Shown one piece after another: positions 11,750 to 24,147 of a DNA stretch of 64,000 bases. Numbering within the stretch: the stretch's first letter is position 1; the number at the start of each line of letters is the position of its first letter. Source of the stretch: Eunapius fragilis (Eukaryota > Porifera > Demospongiae > Spongillida > Spongillidae); NCBI GenBank assembly GCA_963681505.1, contig OY811977.1, positions 4,841,264-4,905,263 on the forward strand, read 5' to 3'. The notes beneath the pieces were generated by a model that was not told where the DNA came from, did no database searches, and saw only the letters and a list, made by a program, of their open reading frames with translations. Made by a program: the position numbers and the translations under genes.

Positions 11750-12300
11750 ATCAATCATGTCACGCAATAATTTCCATCGTACGTACGTACGTCCGTCCGT
11801 ACGTACGTACGTACGTACGTACGTACGTCCGCGTAACTCATTTATATACTCGGCCTAGCGCCTATTGGTTGCTAGGTATGTACGCGTACCTAGCTACCAA
11901 TAGGAACGACCACCTCCCACACAAAAGGCGGTGCAATGACAGCTGGTTTCCACTCCACATTTAATATCTAATTTTTTTTTCAATATTTCTTGAATTCAAA
12001 GTGGGAGGGGGAACTGCATAAGTACCGAACGAATAAATGCAACGCTATTGTGGCTCACTCTCAAGTCTCATCGTACAGGCCGAGAACATGTAGTTACTAC
12101 CTGAAATTGCGCGGGCATGTTATAGAGGTTGCGTAGTAACCGTATGTTAGAACAGTTGATGTGCAACATTTGGTTAAACAGCCGGTAAAAAAAGAGGAGC
12201 TAGGAGGTAGACCAACTGTTCATCTGGCAAATGAATAGCGAGACGAATGACAGCGAGACGAATAATCAGCCCGTGATTTTTCACGGGGACACGCTAGTCT
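11750..12300. repeat. Direct repeat unit A (about 550 bp)
   Basis: Starts CAATCATGTCACGCAATAAT and ends near GGGGACACGCTAGT. It is nearly identical to 12494-13015. It holds an (ACGT)n tract at 11781-11829 and a strong hairpin, CCTATTGGTTGCTAGGTA paired with TACCTAGCTACCAATAGG (about 11860-11905). No coding content. Confidence 0.75.
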
Positions 12301-12493
12301 AATACTATAATTTCCATGTTGTTTTACTGAAAACGTGCAAGTGTGCACCAGTTAGGGGAAATATAAACAGACAAACCACATCAGAGTTATTCAATAAGCA
12401 ATTCAATTCTTGAACCGTAATCAAATATAATTAGTAAACATGTATACCCTCATCCATTCAATGGCATGGGCGCACACCCAGCCCCGCCTTTGC

Positions 12494-13015
12494 AATCATG
12501 TCACGCAATAATCTAATACTATAATTTCCATCGTACGTACGTACGTCCGCGTAACTCATTTATATACTCGGCCTAGCGCCTATTGGTTGCTAGGTATGTA
12601 CGCGTACCTAGCTACCAATAGGAACGACCACCTCCCACAGAAAAGGCGGTCGCAATGACAGCTGGTTTCCACTTCACATTTAATATCTAAATTTTTTCAA
12701 TATTTCTTGAATTCAAAGTGGGGGGGGGGGAGGGGGGGAACTGCATACGCTATTGTGGTTCACTCTCATGTCTCATCGTACAGGCCGAGAACATGTAGTT
12801 ACTACCTGAAATTGCGCGGGCATGTTATAGAGGTTGCGTAGTAACCGTATGTTTGAACAGGTGATAGATTATATATGCAACATTTGGTAAAACAGCCGGT
12901 AAAAAAAAGAGGAGCTAGGAGGTAGACCGACTGTTCATCTGGCAAATGAATAGCGAGACGAATAACAGCGAGACGAATAATCAACCCGTGATTTTTCAAG
13001 GGGACACGCTAGTTT
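12494..13015. repeat. Direct repeat unit B (about 520 bp)
   Basis: Second copy of the 11750-12300 unit, about 190 bp downstream. It keeps the same hairpin (about 12568-12614) but has a much shorter ACGT tract and a longer G run near 12720. The units differ by scattered substitutions and small indels. No coding content. Confidence 0.75.
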
Positions 13016-13468
13016 ATTCATAATTGCGGTCGAATAAGGTCTATCGGTACAGGGTGTATTAGTATACGGTCACCGATTGGTTAATATTTCTGGTTGTGTA
13101 TTTAGAATTACAGTCAGGTATACCGGTAAGTAGTAACACTAGTGGGATTAGTAGAAGGCGCAAAGTCAAATGGCAACTAAAAGTTGAGGGGCGGGTATGC
13201 TTAAGCAATGTTCCTGCCGTGCGTGTTCGCAAGAAAGAATGTTTTGTTAAAGTCTGGTTAAGTCGTCTTGTTTCTCAAAAGCGTATACCTTTGACTTGTG
13301 ATAGTAACTGTATTGAGCATAAATGGTTGTTACTGTGGTATGTGTTGACAAGCACGCTCATGTGTACTGAACTAGGCAATTTAAACATTGATTTCCTTTC
13401 ATTCATGCATTGTGTTACTGTAAGGCGACGTTGATTTTCTTTCTGAGAAACGTGTGGGGTGTGTAATT

Positions 13469-13503
13469 ATGCCTCTAGTCACTCGACACGGGGCCGCTGA
13501 ACG
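13469..13503 (+). CDS. Candidate first coding exon of the CRN gene
   Basis: An ATG opens MPLVTRHGAAE and runs to a strong donor, CG|GTAAGT. It sits upstream of the CRN exons in copy 2 and is absent from copies 1 and 3, where this stretch is deleted. A possible second exon starts near 13749 and could splice to 14155 in frame. Transcript data would be needed to accept it. Confidence 0.3.
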
Positions 13504-14154
13504 GTAAGTGTAATTCTTTGGTTTTCGACATCAGAGTGTTGTTATGGGTAGAGAAATTACATATTTGAGGTCTTAATGAAGCTATATTAGTATGACTAGT
13601 GGTTCAGAAGAAAGGTTTTGTGTAGAAATGTAATACTCATTGAGCTTTGAATGATAGTAAATGGGCCAGCAAAGTATTTTGTTAATGAATTGGTTTTCAT
13701 CAGAGATAATATTATCTCCGTTTTCATGCACACAACTTTGCCACTGAACAGCAGACTTCTTGCTTTGGGATGGAGAGGATTACAAGCTTGGGCACTTTGT
13801 GGAAGACAATCCAGCACATGTAACCGTTTTGTGTTGCCAGTAGGTATGTGAGTAATATGTTTTGGAGCTCCGTGCAAGACCGGTGTATCGTTAACCATTT
13901 ATTGCCAAGTGTTTGAGTGGGGCATTGCCACACAGATTGGGGATGGAGAATATTATTGTACTAAGGAGTAGGTTATAGCAGTTGTGGTGATGTTATCAGA
14001 TTTTGTGTATACACTGTGTTGAGAGGTTAATTATAATCCATACATGTACTCCTCTCTCCACACTATTTCTCAACACTTCCCATCTCTCCACACATCATAA
14101 CCCAGCTTCCTCATATCTATACAGAAGTGCTCGCTTTCGAATGTTCTCCTACAG

Positions 14155-17100
14155 GCCCAGTCTTCCATTTCAGCCGTGGAGCCATTTAATGCCCTCCGTG
14201 TCGAATTTAAAGTGTCACCACTTTAACACTAGCTCTGGTTTCTGGAATGGCAAGTCAGGGAATGAGGATGCAGGCGGAATCGATGAGAAGAATGAAGCAA
14301 AGGTATGGGGTTTGGGTTTTATCTTTTGGGAACCATAGCAACCAACTCTGTGTTCATCAATTTTACTAGTGAATACTACGACAATCTTAATTGTTACACG
14401 ACAACCTATGGACATCTAATGTTCTGGGCAAGTATCTCAGAGCACGTTTGTACATAGCGGGGTATGCAAAACAAAGTTGTTTGCATTCCACCATTCTACC
14501 ATCCTAGCCATGTTTGATTGTCTTGCCACATTGTACTTGTATGTTTGGGCAGAAGCTTTGTAAGACTAAGACCATCCACTGCTCTCATTGCAACGCATCA
14601 TTGCAGAGGTGTCAGGTACCTCTGTTACGACACATTGCTATAAGAACAGCGGATGGTTCATCTGTTCCTGTTTGGAGACTACTTATTGCTTAGACTTCTG
14701 TTATTTGACAAATGATACAAGAATGTATTATGTTACCATCACTAGTACAAGTAAAACATTTTTTGAGAAAGTTTAGTTGGGTTGACAATGTGATATTCTG
14801 TCAACGTCAGAATCAGTGTTGTTGAATCGTCATATTGTGAATATATCCCAGCATCATTGACGTGAAGCGGAAATAGACCTTAGTTCTATTCCAGCGTCGG
14901 CGATTCAATTTTCAGCATTAGTGTCACTAATTGCAATATTGCTATAATTATAATTGGTCACGTGAAGCATATTTTCTGTTGTGCTTGTAGGTAAATGTCT
15001 ACCTCATGCATCTGTATTTTTAAATTCATGATATCGTATATAGTTTTTGTTTTAAAATCAAATGAACTTCAACTTTATGTCAATTTTTTTTCATCCAACT
15101 AGCCAACCAAACCAGGTGATGATGACATTACCATTTCATCTCTGTTAGCGGTGGACAGTGAAGGTGGTAGCAATGATGCCACCGTGAACCTTGTACTTAG
15201 AGATTGTGGTAGAATTCTAGATTGGCACATCAGTGAAGACATTCCCTTGACCTTGTGGGTGCAACTCAATGAAGAGAATAAGAAAAAGATACTCTTTGAA
15301 CTGGGAAGTGCAGTGGAAAACGCGGTCCACATCATTGACACGGACCGACGAACCATAACTGCTTCACTAACTGTTTCAGTGTCCAACATGGGCATTTTGT
15401 ACCTATCACAATGGGAAAGGATTCCAGTGGAGAAACAGGATCAGATGTTGTCGCATAATATGTTACGTTTCTTGAGGATGAGGATATCTGAGTGGATCCC
15501 GAGGAAATGGAATATATTTGTCAGTAACATAGTTCGGAATAAGAAGGAGCACCCAGATTATTTGATGTTGACTTCCCACCATTTCTTCGAGACCGATTCA
15601 GGACAAACAACATCCATGCTTGGAAAAGATCGGAATTCTGATCTAAATAATCTAATTAAACTGCAGATAAATAACGAAAACATGGGAGGGGCCAAAGAGC
15701 TACACCCTGTACATTCCTTAATTGCCCAACCCCGACAGGGAAAGTCTCTTTTCTTGGATGTTGTCAGTGAACGTTTCAGACAGAAAGGCAGGTTTGCTGT
15801 GTGCATCACATACAATGGTGAGAGCAAATATGATGAAATGGATTCCTTTCCAGAGAGCTTAGCATTCCATTTTTGGGCCCGTGTGATCCTTGCCATTGTC
15901 AATTCAGTACATAAAGACGTGATACAATGGGACATTTTTAAGAGAAGTTCCTTTATTCCGTATCTCACAATTCATCACGTTTTTGAGTTGATCAACAAGT
16001 GCATACCTGAGTTTGCAGAGAAACCCTTTTTTTTTGCTGCTGATGAGTTTTCTCATGTCCTGGTGGCCCTGAGGAACAATAAGAAATTGTCGCTGCTTCA
16101 AAAGAAAGAAGCAATCTCCTCTATTACAGTTCCCATTTATTCTAACTTCTGCTCACTGATGTTTTCTGGGTTTGAGACTTGGAGCAAAGTGTTGTTTTGC
16201 ACTATGAGTGGGCGTCCAGTTAACAGTGTGTGGTTGCTCCCGGTAACACAGTCAGAGCGCCACCATTATAAACCACTCATTGATCAACTGATGGATTTCT
16301 ACGATCTACGACCAGTTTCCATTTGCAGTGTATGAATGGACCAAGTTCTCACCTGGACTGATGGGGCGGTGGCTTGAATTGCTCAAAACATCCGTAGTAG
16401 TGAAATCCATCAATGATATTACCACTATACCAATGTTGGATGTCACTAAAAGTAAGGTCCAAAATAATCCCTTATTCTTTGCAGAGTATTGGAAGGAATG
16501 TTTTGACCTGATTAATACCAAGGATATCCTGGAACTGAGGTGTATGCAAAAATACGAAGAAGAAGGAGTCTATCTCCTCATGTCACATTCAAAAGGATTT
16601 CTCAATCCCTTTGTTATCATCCACCCTGATATCGTACAATATTACCCGCCATCAGAGATGAAAGTGTTTGAACGCATCTTAGATGCTTTTACTGTGAAAC
16701 CATGGAACTCGAATGCTAAAGGTAAATCACTGGAGGTTATGATTGCGGGTGCACTGGAACTCAGACAGATCCACTCTACTGGTTTACTTGAATTCAGCAC
16801 CATTGTTAGTGCACTCTGTGGTCAGAATAAGTCTTCAAAAGATGTACTTGTAACTAATGCAAAAGTTAGGTATCGCAAGTCCGTTGCTAGAGAATTAAAG
16901 ACATTTCCATGCCATTCGTTTGGACAGGAGGGTGATCCTTCTGGCGCAGGATTGAACGTACTAGAACTAGAGAAACAGAGGGAGGCTGGTGTTGTAGCTC
17001 TCAAGTCCCATGGCTTGATGCATCCCACATCAACCAGCAATCCAGGGTGTGATGTGGTAATGGTGGTTGATTTTGAGGATAAGGATAAAGGGGTAGCTCT

Positions 17101-17497
17101 TTTGATGTTTGAATGCATGTACTATCTACCTAAGACCCCTCTTAGTAGCCAAGCTGCATCAAGGAAGGCATGGTTAGCACTAAATGGACTTTTGAGTGGG
17201 GCAGTTGGTGACTGTGTAGTGTCCCACGTGTGCTTCACAATGTGCACTACAGTTGCTGACAAAGATATAAAGTACAATATGAACTACCGACCAAAGGGTG
17301 GAAAGCGATCACTGGGAGAGTGTATCGAAGTGTTGAAGAAGAACAAGACAACTGTGTCTCTCCACCAAGTGTCAAAGGAAGACCACTGGATGAAGCTACT
17401 AACACCAGTGTTGTACTATGGCCTGCCTGATGTGGCAGAGAATACAAAATTTGAAAATGTAAAGCTCGGGCATAATGTAGCAGAAGTGCTGGCTTGA
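14155..17497 (+). CDS. Crinkler-type (CRN/CR family) NTPase-nuclease gene
   Basis: Resembles the eukaryotic Crinkler-RHS class, in which a P-loop NTPase precedes a restriction-endonuclease-like domain; these are linked to mobile DNA and to effector roles in fungi and oomycetes. The exon at 14155-14302 ends NEAK|GTATGG, and the next exon opens at 15103 after an AG (PTKPGDDDITISSLLAVD), both in phase 0. The NTPase part (about 15.15-16.33 kb) contains PRQGKSLFLDVVSERF as a Walker A-like loop, FAVCITYNGES, and FFAADEFSHVL as Walker B. The C-terminal part (about 16.33-17.5 kb) contains SLEVMIAGALELR and NPGCDVVMVVDFE, which fit a restriction-endonuclease fold. The coding region falls into two parts, with about one break or an unseen intron. 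The 5' half has two partial copies in the window. Confidence 0.6.
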
Positions 17498-18579
17498 TCA
17501 AGACTCAAACGTTAAAAACTGCATTAATCATTTAATCGTGTATTATGTGAGCTTGTCAATTTGATTCATTAGTACGGTAGGTTAACATATACCTACCTAA
17601 ATGTTATGATACTTAGGTGCACCTAGGATTACCTGACAAAATAGGTTAGCCTAACTCTAACCTATTCAGACAAAGGTTAACCTAAGATTACCTAGACAAT
17701 CCCCATCTTGCAGACCCTGGTGGTAAAGATTCCTTGCCCTGATTTACTGAGTTTAAATTGTTTGAACCCTGTTGCTATCTTTGCAAAAAACAATGCACCA
17801 CTTGAAGGAGATCTAAAGGGCCATGTTGCTATATGAAATTGTCCAAAGAAAAGCACCACTTGAAGGAGAGGGCCCTGTTGCTATGAAATCGTCCTTTATG
17901 TTGTTATGCACCACCCCCTATAATAATTGATTTCCCCTCAGTGGCATGGAAAACCTAATAAATCTGCACACCTTACCTTGTCTTCTGCATTCTATGTCCC
18001 CATCACCTATCTCCTCTCTCCCTCGTTCCCCTCGTCTTTGGCATCCTGAGGTTTGATCTCAGCTTTATACAATCAGCACTGAAGAAATTGATTTATGAGG
18101 GGGTGGGGATTGTGTCTCGATTCAAGCTATCGTGTTGTCGTGCTGGGTACTAAGGTATACTTCACCCCTTGCCCCCTCCCCCATTCAGTATGATGTAATT
18201 TATGAACGATCCTTTCTTACTAACATCAGTCAGGTCTGTTTCTATACCAAACAAGATTCGATGAGCGATCAAAATGAGTACCATCACCATACGCAGTACA
18301 CAACATCATGTAGAAATCATGTGCCTCCTGTCAGTCATACTCTTTAGGTGCCAATTCCTATGTGGCTATTTTTCATTTCATCGTCATGGCACACCCATAT
18401 GCAAACACACCCACACACTTATACACATTATTATTTCCACCATAAGACACTGTAGCCATGTACCCCTGGAGCCTCTGTTATGTTGCTATTACCCTGCCTT
18501 GACCTTCTACTATGTGCCCCTCTTTAATGTTGCTCTATCTTCCCTCTCCTATATGTACCCCAGCCTAATCTTGCTATGT
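17498..18579. other. Intergenic, with a cluster of AGGTTA/TAACCT repeats
   Basis: No gene seen. At 17578-17700 the motif AGGTTA and its complement recur many times, including AGGTTAACCT-like palindromes. At 17795-17905 the motif CACCACTTGAAGGAGA occurs twice. At 18236-18520 the DNA is a diverged relative of the repeats at 24.1 and 25.8 kb. Confidence 0.5.
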
Positions 18580-18837
18580 ACAAGTAAATAAAAAATTCTC
18601 TAACGAGAGAGTTGTTGGTATATAGGATTGACCAATGGTGGTGTAAAAAGGATGGAACAAGAGTGACAGAAATATTACTGGAAAATTGAAATAGGCCTAT
18701 ATTTAGCCCATTACTCAAGCATGCGCTGTTATTTTGTGTGTGCTAAATACAGGCCTATTTCAATTTTCCAGTAAAATTTGTCACTCTTATTTCCATGCTT
18801 TTTACACCACCATTGGTCAATATTTTTATTTACTTGT
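18580..18837. mobile_element. Hairpin MITE, copy 1 (family ACAAGTAATAAAAACATTCTC)
   Basis: Nearly the whole element folds back on itself: an arm with TGGTGTAAAAAG and AGGCCTAT is complementary to the other half. It shares these blocks with copies at 23370, 27594, 41613, 43599, 58134 and 59164. Part of the right arm is missing here compared with the 43599 copy. Confidence 0.75.
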
Positions 18838-18913
18838 TTCACTAGTTTTTTTCGCCCTGTCAGCAGTATCGTAGTCAATATTATCTCGATTATTATTATT
18901 ATTCTTATAAGAA

Positions 18914-19210
18914 TTAGTAGAATGTATGATGACGTGTCCTTGCCCGCGCCCTCTTCTTCTTTGGGGAGGTGGGGCGCACTGGTGGTGGTGGTTGGGGCAG
19001 CACTGGTGGTGGTGGTTGGGGCAGCACTGGTGGTGGTGGCGGTGGGGGACAGCACTCGTGGTGGTAGCACTGGTAGTGGTGGCGGGAGAGCAGCGCTGCT
19101 TCAGGAGGTGGTGGGGTGAAGGGGAGAGGAGTCGGAGGATGAATGTAGTCATCCTCTTCCTCCTCTGACCCCTCGTTGCTTAAAAAACCTCTGAGGTCTT
19201 CAGCTGCCAT
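18914..19210 (-). CDS. Proline-rich acidic/basic open frame, unknown
   Basis: Ninety-eight codons from ATG at 19210: MAAEDLRGFLSNEGSEEEED, then runs of Pro, then PKKKRARARTR, which resembles a nuclear localisation signal. The Pro stretch comes from imperfect tandem repeats of GGTGGTGGTTGGGGCAGCACT in the plus strand, so the frame may be a repeat artefact. The acidic start and basic end could also be the N-terminus of a transposase or DNA-binding protein. I do not recognise it. Confidence 0.2.
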   Translation of the reverse strand: MAAEDLRGFLSNEGSEEEEDDYIHPPTPLPFTPPPPEAALLSRHHYQCYHHECCPPPPPPPVLPQPPPPVLPQPPPPVRPTSPKKKRARARTRHHTFY

Positions 19211-19860
19211 CTACATGTACGTGACAGAGAGTATGATTAAAATTTTACCTCTTTCTTTTTTCAAGCAAAGTGCAAAGCCTAGAATCAACATAGTTACCTC
19301 TCTTTTGCAAAGTGCACTATTCAGCGGGTCAGTGACTTTTATACTTTGCAAAGCCTTCACACATGTGTAGACTGCAGTGCTAAAAATCTATTGGTCCAAT
19401 TCCATCATATAAATGACAGGGAGGGAAGGGGTGTATATATGTGTGTTAGTTGTGCTAAAAATCTATTGGTCAAACTTGATCCAGTAAAAATTCTCCCATC
19501 TCAACATGGAGGTGTAGCCTACGTGAAGTTGCCAATTGGTTGTTAATTCGATTGTAAGAGCCTCTCCGCTTTTTCAAGTTTTTTAAACTGAGACATGCGT
19601 TGAAACTGAGAGCAGTACTAGGTGTATACGGTCACCGATTTGTTAATATTTCTGGTTGTGTAATATTTCTGGTTGTGTATTGTAAGAATTAGTTATTGCT
19701 GCAACAGTAACGCTAGTGGGATTAGTAGAAGGTGCAAAGTAATTAAGAGATGAGGGGCGAGTTTGTTTAAGCAAGGTTCCTGCCTTGCGTGTTCGCAAGA
19801 AAGAATCCTTTGTTAAGTCTGGTTAAGTCGTCTCGTTTCTCAAAAGCGTATATCTTTGAC

Positions 19861-21046
19861 CAGAGATAATATATAGAGGGATTGGAAACTCATTAATTAA
19901 CACCGGCAATCCTAGCTAGGGTATAGAATCCATACAAGTTCAGGCATACATCTAAGTATTCAATTTTTTTCTCAGTGCCTTGGTCTTCTCAGAGATAATA
20001 ATAGGCATACATCTAAGATTTTTTCTCAGTGCCTTGAGATAATATATAGAATCTCTGGTCTTCTGCAGGTTTATCTTTTGTGCTGATTTTTCTTTTGTGC
20101 CGCGGAAGAGACACCACAAGACTAACAACACCACCCTTGCTGCGTATTTACGATGGTGACCATGGAGAAATTTCCTTCCCTACAGGGGCGGATCCAGGAT
20201 TTCAGAAAAGGGGGGGTTGCTAATTAATTTCATGAAGCGGGGGAGGGGTCTGGAGCGGAGCCCCAGCCGCCAACGCTTTTTTATTATATCATGCGCACAA
20301 CAATACATAATACTGCCTTGCCGTTTGTTTGCTCGCAGAGCTGCAGTTGTATTACGAATTTCAGCCATCTTTACTTCGAATTGTTACTAATGATAATTTT
20401 CATTTCGGGTTTGAAAGGGGGGGGTTGCAACCCCCCCAACCCCCCCCCCCTCCCCCTGGATCCGCCTCTGCCGTAGCGCAACTTTGGAAGAGCTTGTAAA
20501 GCGCAAATACGACGATTTAGTAGTCAAAATACGCCTAAGCAATACAATGGGCCCCTTCGTTCTTTCGTATTCCCGACCGTTTAAGTGCTTGATGGCTCCA
20601 CAACTCACGCAAAAGGTACAACGGGAACCCTCAAAATGCTATAACTGTTCTTCCGCTCAAGCGGTGACGCTCAAACTATCACTACGCAACATAGAATGGA
20701 GTATGTAATGTACTAACAAAACAATGAAATACATAGGTAGTGGCGGAAAGCTAAAAAAGGTACAGGGGAAAATTTTATTGCTAAAATGCCATTAAAAATG
20801 CAAAATGCGAAGCAAATTAGATGGGACAATCGCTCAACATGTTTTATCCAACTAGTACAAGTGTCAAGCAATACAGAAAAGGTATAAAACATGGAGGAAG
20901 TATATACCTAATATGGAAAAGACTCAAAACCGCCCCATTTGACAAGTTCTTCGGTGTGATTCGCACTAGTACGCATAGTCTGCAGGCATTACTATAGCAT
21001 TGAATGGCGCACGTGATGAGTTTCCACCCTCTATATATTATCTCTG
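19861..21046 (+). mobile_element. TIR DNA transposon, copy B
   Basis: Same element as 8921-10032, with ends CAGAGATAATATATAGAGGG. The 7-bp flanks are CTTTGAC (19854-19860) and CTTCGAC (21047-21053), now one base apart. It carries the frame KRKYDDLVV to SLRNIEWSM also seen in copy A. A separate 288-bp MITE interrupts it at 20183-20470. It lies at the same position within the repeat unit as copy A. Confidence 0.65.
20183..20470. mobile_element. hAT-type MITE with CAGGGGCGGATCCAG ends
   Basis: The ends read CAGGGGCGGATCCAGG and, inverted, CAGAGGCGGATCCAGG, a common terminus of non-autonomous hAT elements. The 288-bp interior is non-coding with poly-G and poly-C runs near each end. Copy A of the host transposon lacks it, so the empty site is visible at about 9450. 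Confidence 0.6.
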
Positions 21047-23369
21047 CTTCGACTTGTGATAGTAACTTTATTGAGCATAAATGGTTACTACTGTGGTATG
21101 TGTTGACAAGCACGTTCATGTGTACTGAACTAGGCAATTTAAACATTGATTTCCTTTCATTCATTGATTGTGTTGTAGGGCGATGTTGATTTTCTTAATG
21201 AAGCTATATTAGTATGACTAGTAGTTCAAAAGAAAGGTTTTGTGTAGAAATGTAGTACTCATTGAGCTTTAAATGATAGTAAATGGGCCAGCAAAGTCTT
21301 TTGTTAATTAATTGGTTTTCATGCACACAACATTGCCACTGAACAGCAGACTTCTTGCTTTGGGATGGAGAGAATTACAAGCTTGGGCACTTTGTGGAAG
21401 ACAATCCAGCACATGTAACCGTTTTGTGTTGCCAGTAGGTATGTGAGTAATATTTTTAGGAGCTCCGTGCAAGACCGGTGGTGTATCGGTAACCATTTAT
21501 TGCCAAATGTTTGAGTGGGGCATTGCCACACAGATTGGGGATGGAGAATATTATTGTACTAAGGAGTAGGTTATAGCAGTTGTGGTGATGTTATCAGATT
21601 TTTGTGTATACACTGTGTTGAGAGGTTAATTATAATCCATACATGTACTCCTCTCTCCACACTATTTCTCAACTTATCCCATCTCTCCACACATCATAAC
21701 CCAGCTTCCTCATTTCTAATCCGAAGCGCTCGCTTTCAAATGTTCTCCTACAGTCCCAGTCTTCCATTTCAGCCATGGAGCCATGTAATGCCTCCGTGTT
21801 GAATTTAAAGTGTCACCACTTTAACACTACCTCTGGTTTCTGGAATGGCAAGTCAGGGAATGAGGATGCAAGCGGAATGGATAAGAAGAATGAAGCAAAG
21901 GTATGGGGTTTGGGTTTTATCTTTCGGGAGCCATAGCAACCAACTCTGTGCTCATCAATTTTGCCAGCGAATACTACGACAATCTTAATGATTATGGTTT
22001 AATTGTTACATGACAACCTTAATGGACATCTAATGTCCTGGGCATGTATCTCAGAGCACATTTGTACATCGCGGGGTACGCAAAACTAAGTTGTTTGCAT
22101 TCCACCATTCCAGCATTCTAGCCATGTTTGATTGTCTTGCCACATTGTACTTGTCTGTTTGGGCAGAAGCTTTGTAAAACTAAGACCATCCACTGCTCTC
22201 ATTGCAACGCATCATTGCAGAGGTGTCAGGTACCTCTGTTACGACATATTGCTATAAGAACAGTGGATGGTTCATCTGTTCCTGTTTGGAGACTACTTAT
22301 TACTTAGACTTCTGTTATTTGACAAATGATACAAGAATGATTATGTTACCATCACTAGTACAAGTAAAACATTTTTTGAGAAAGTTTAGTTGGGTCTGAT
22401 ATTTTGTCAACGTCAGCATTAGTGTTGTTAAATCGTCATAGTCCACGTGATGCGGGAAAAGACCCTAGTTCTATTCCAGCGTTGGCGATTCAATTTTCAG
22501 CATTGGTGTCACTAATTGCAATTGAATAAATATTGCAGTTTGCATATTTTCTGTTGTGCTTGTAGGTAAATGCCTACCTCATGCATCTGTATTTTTAAAT
22601 TCAAGATATCGTATATAGTTTTTGTTTTAAAATCAAATGAACTTCAACTTTATGTCAATTTTTTTTTCATCCAACTAGCCAACCAAACTAGGTGATGATG
22701 ACATTACCATTTCATCTCTGTTAGCGGTGGACAGTGAAGATGGTGCCACCGTGAACCTTGTACTTTGAGATTGTGGTAGAATTCTAGATTGGCACATCAG
22801 GAAGACATTCCCTTGACCTTGTGGGTGCAACTCAATAAAGTTCTATAGACATGATAGAACACATGCACATAGTAAAAAAAAAAAACATTGAAAAAGCATT
22901 ATAATGTTTAAAAGTTTAACTTGGCTTATACAATGTTGTTTTTTTCTATGATGATGAAATATGGTTTCATCAACATGGACCATATTTATATCGCCGCATT
23001 TGTAGCATCCAGCAAGTTGAATGATCTCTCACAAAATGCATCAGATGTTGTCTTAACAGTTGTTCTTTCACATTCCTGTATTTGAAAAGCAAAATACTCA
23101 TCAGCGGATCTTTTAGTTTTTTTACTTCGTCCTAAAACGGCCTAAATTCTTTACTCATGGACACGGTGTTAATAGGCTACACCTCCATGTTTAGATGGGA
23201 GCATTCTTACTGGATCATATTTGACCAATAGATTTTTAGCACAACTGACACACTTACACCCCTTCCCTCCATGTCATTTATATGATGGAATTGGACCAAT
23301 AGAATTATAGCACAGTCTATACACGTTTTAAGGCTATGCATGGTGTAAAAGTCACTCACACGCTGAATT

Positions 23370-23612
23370 TAGGATTAGATTATGACATTGGTGGTGTAAA
23401 AAGCAAGGAAACAAGGTCTTATCAGAAGGGAAAATGTCATAGTCCTATATTTAGCACACAAACAACACATGCCCTAGAAATGTGCTAAATATAGGACTAT
23501 GACATTTTCCCTTCTGATAAGACCTTGTTTCCTTGCTTTTTACACCACCAATGTCATAATCAAATCCTATATCCCACCAACTTTCTCGTAGAGAATGTTT
23601 TTATTTACTTGT
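23370..23612. mobile_element. Hairpin MITE, copy 2
   Basis: Long near-perfect inverted repeat: the arm from TGGTGGTGTAAAAAGCAAGG through AGGACTATGACATTTTCCC pairs with its complement around 23490-23560. The right end ATGTTTTTATTTACTTGT is the family terminus; the left end is truncated. Confidence 0.75.
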
Positions 23613-24147
23613 TTTTATTAAAGACATTTGGGACAGTTAATGCGTATCACGTTTATATATATAAAGTTATAAAAATGATTCACTTTGAAATCGCTACATC
23701 TCCCGAACCGTAAATGCTATTGACTTCCTATTTTCACCACTTCATACTACATCATTTCTCTCTGGTAAAATAAATTTTGGGTTCTTGCATTAGCTTAATG
23801 CCAGTGTTGCAACATCCGATGCCCCTTGGTGTTCAAACTGGCCATATCTTTTGGCAGGATATCTCAATTAACTTCAAATTCGGTTTATACGCAGAGGGGT
23901 CCTGTATCTATCGATTTGTCTGTTCGTTAATTTTTACTTGATCCGTTACGGAGATACAGCTGTGCAAAGTAATTGCACATTTCTCGTTCATTTCGCGCCA
24001 CTGATTCCCGCTACTCCGAGCACATGAACCTCCCGTGCCCATGCCACTATACATGTACAACTGAACCACCGTTCGTCAGTGGTTCTCTTCTATAACGAAC
24101 AAGATTCGTCAAGCGCGTGGGATTCAGCTACCATCACCATACAAAAC

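Larger units (their letters stand above)
19520..22845 (+). repeat. Copy 3 of the CRN 5' region, truncated
   Basis: Matches copy 2 (13055-15273) from the sequence around GGTCACCGAT through the CRN exon ending NEAK (21778-21900) and the start of the next exon (from about 22680), then stops at about 22840 in the CRN reading frame. About 130 bp holding the candidate first exon is deleted. It contains the transposon at 19861-21046. It cannot encode a full CRN protein. Confidence 0.75.
18580..23612. mobile_element. Composite inverted-repeat structure carrying copy 3 of the CRN 5' region
   Basis: The left arm has a hairpin MITE (18580-18837) and a unit at about 19330-19519. The right arm has the same unit inverted (about 23165-23345) followed by a MITE of the same family (23370-23612). 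Copy 3 begins within bases of the left arm's inner edge, and the right arm starts about 320 bp beyond its end. The left arm also contains about 490 bp of unrelated sequence. Either a transposon captured the CRN segment or the MITE-linked units landed on both sides independently; I found no clear target duplication. Confidence 0.4.

Noticed and set aside
13596-13933. Overlapping minus-strand frames shared with 21.3-21.5 kb
   Set aside because: Present only because the unit is duplicated; frames are antisense to candidate CRN exons and lack domains.
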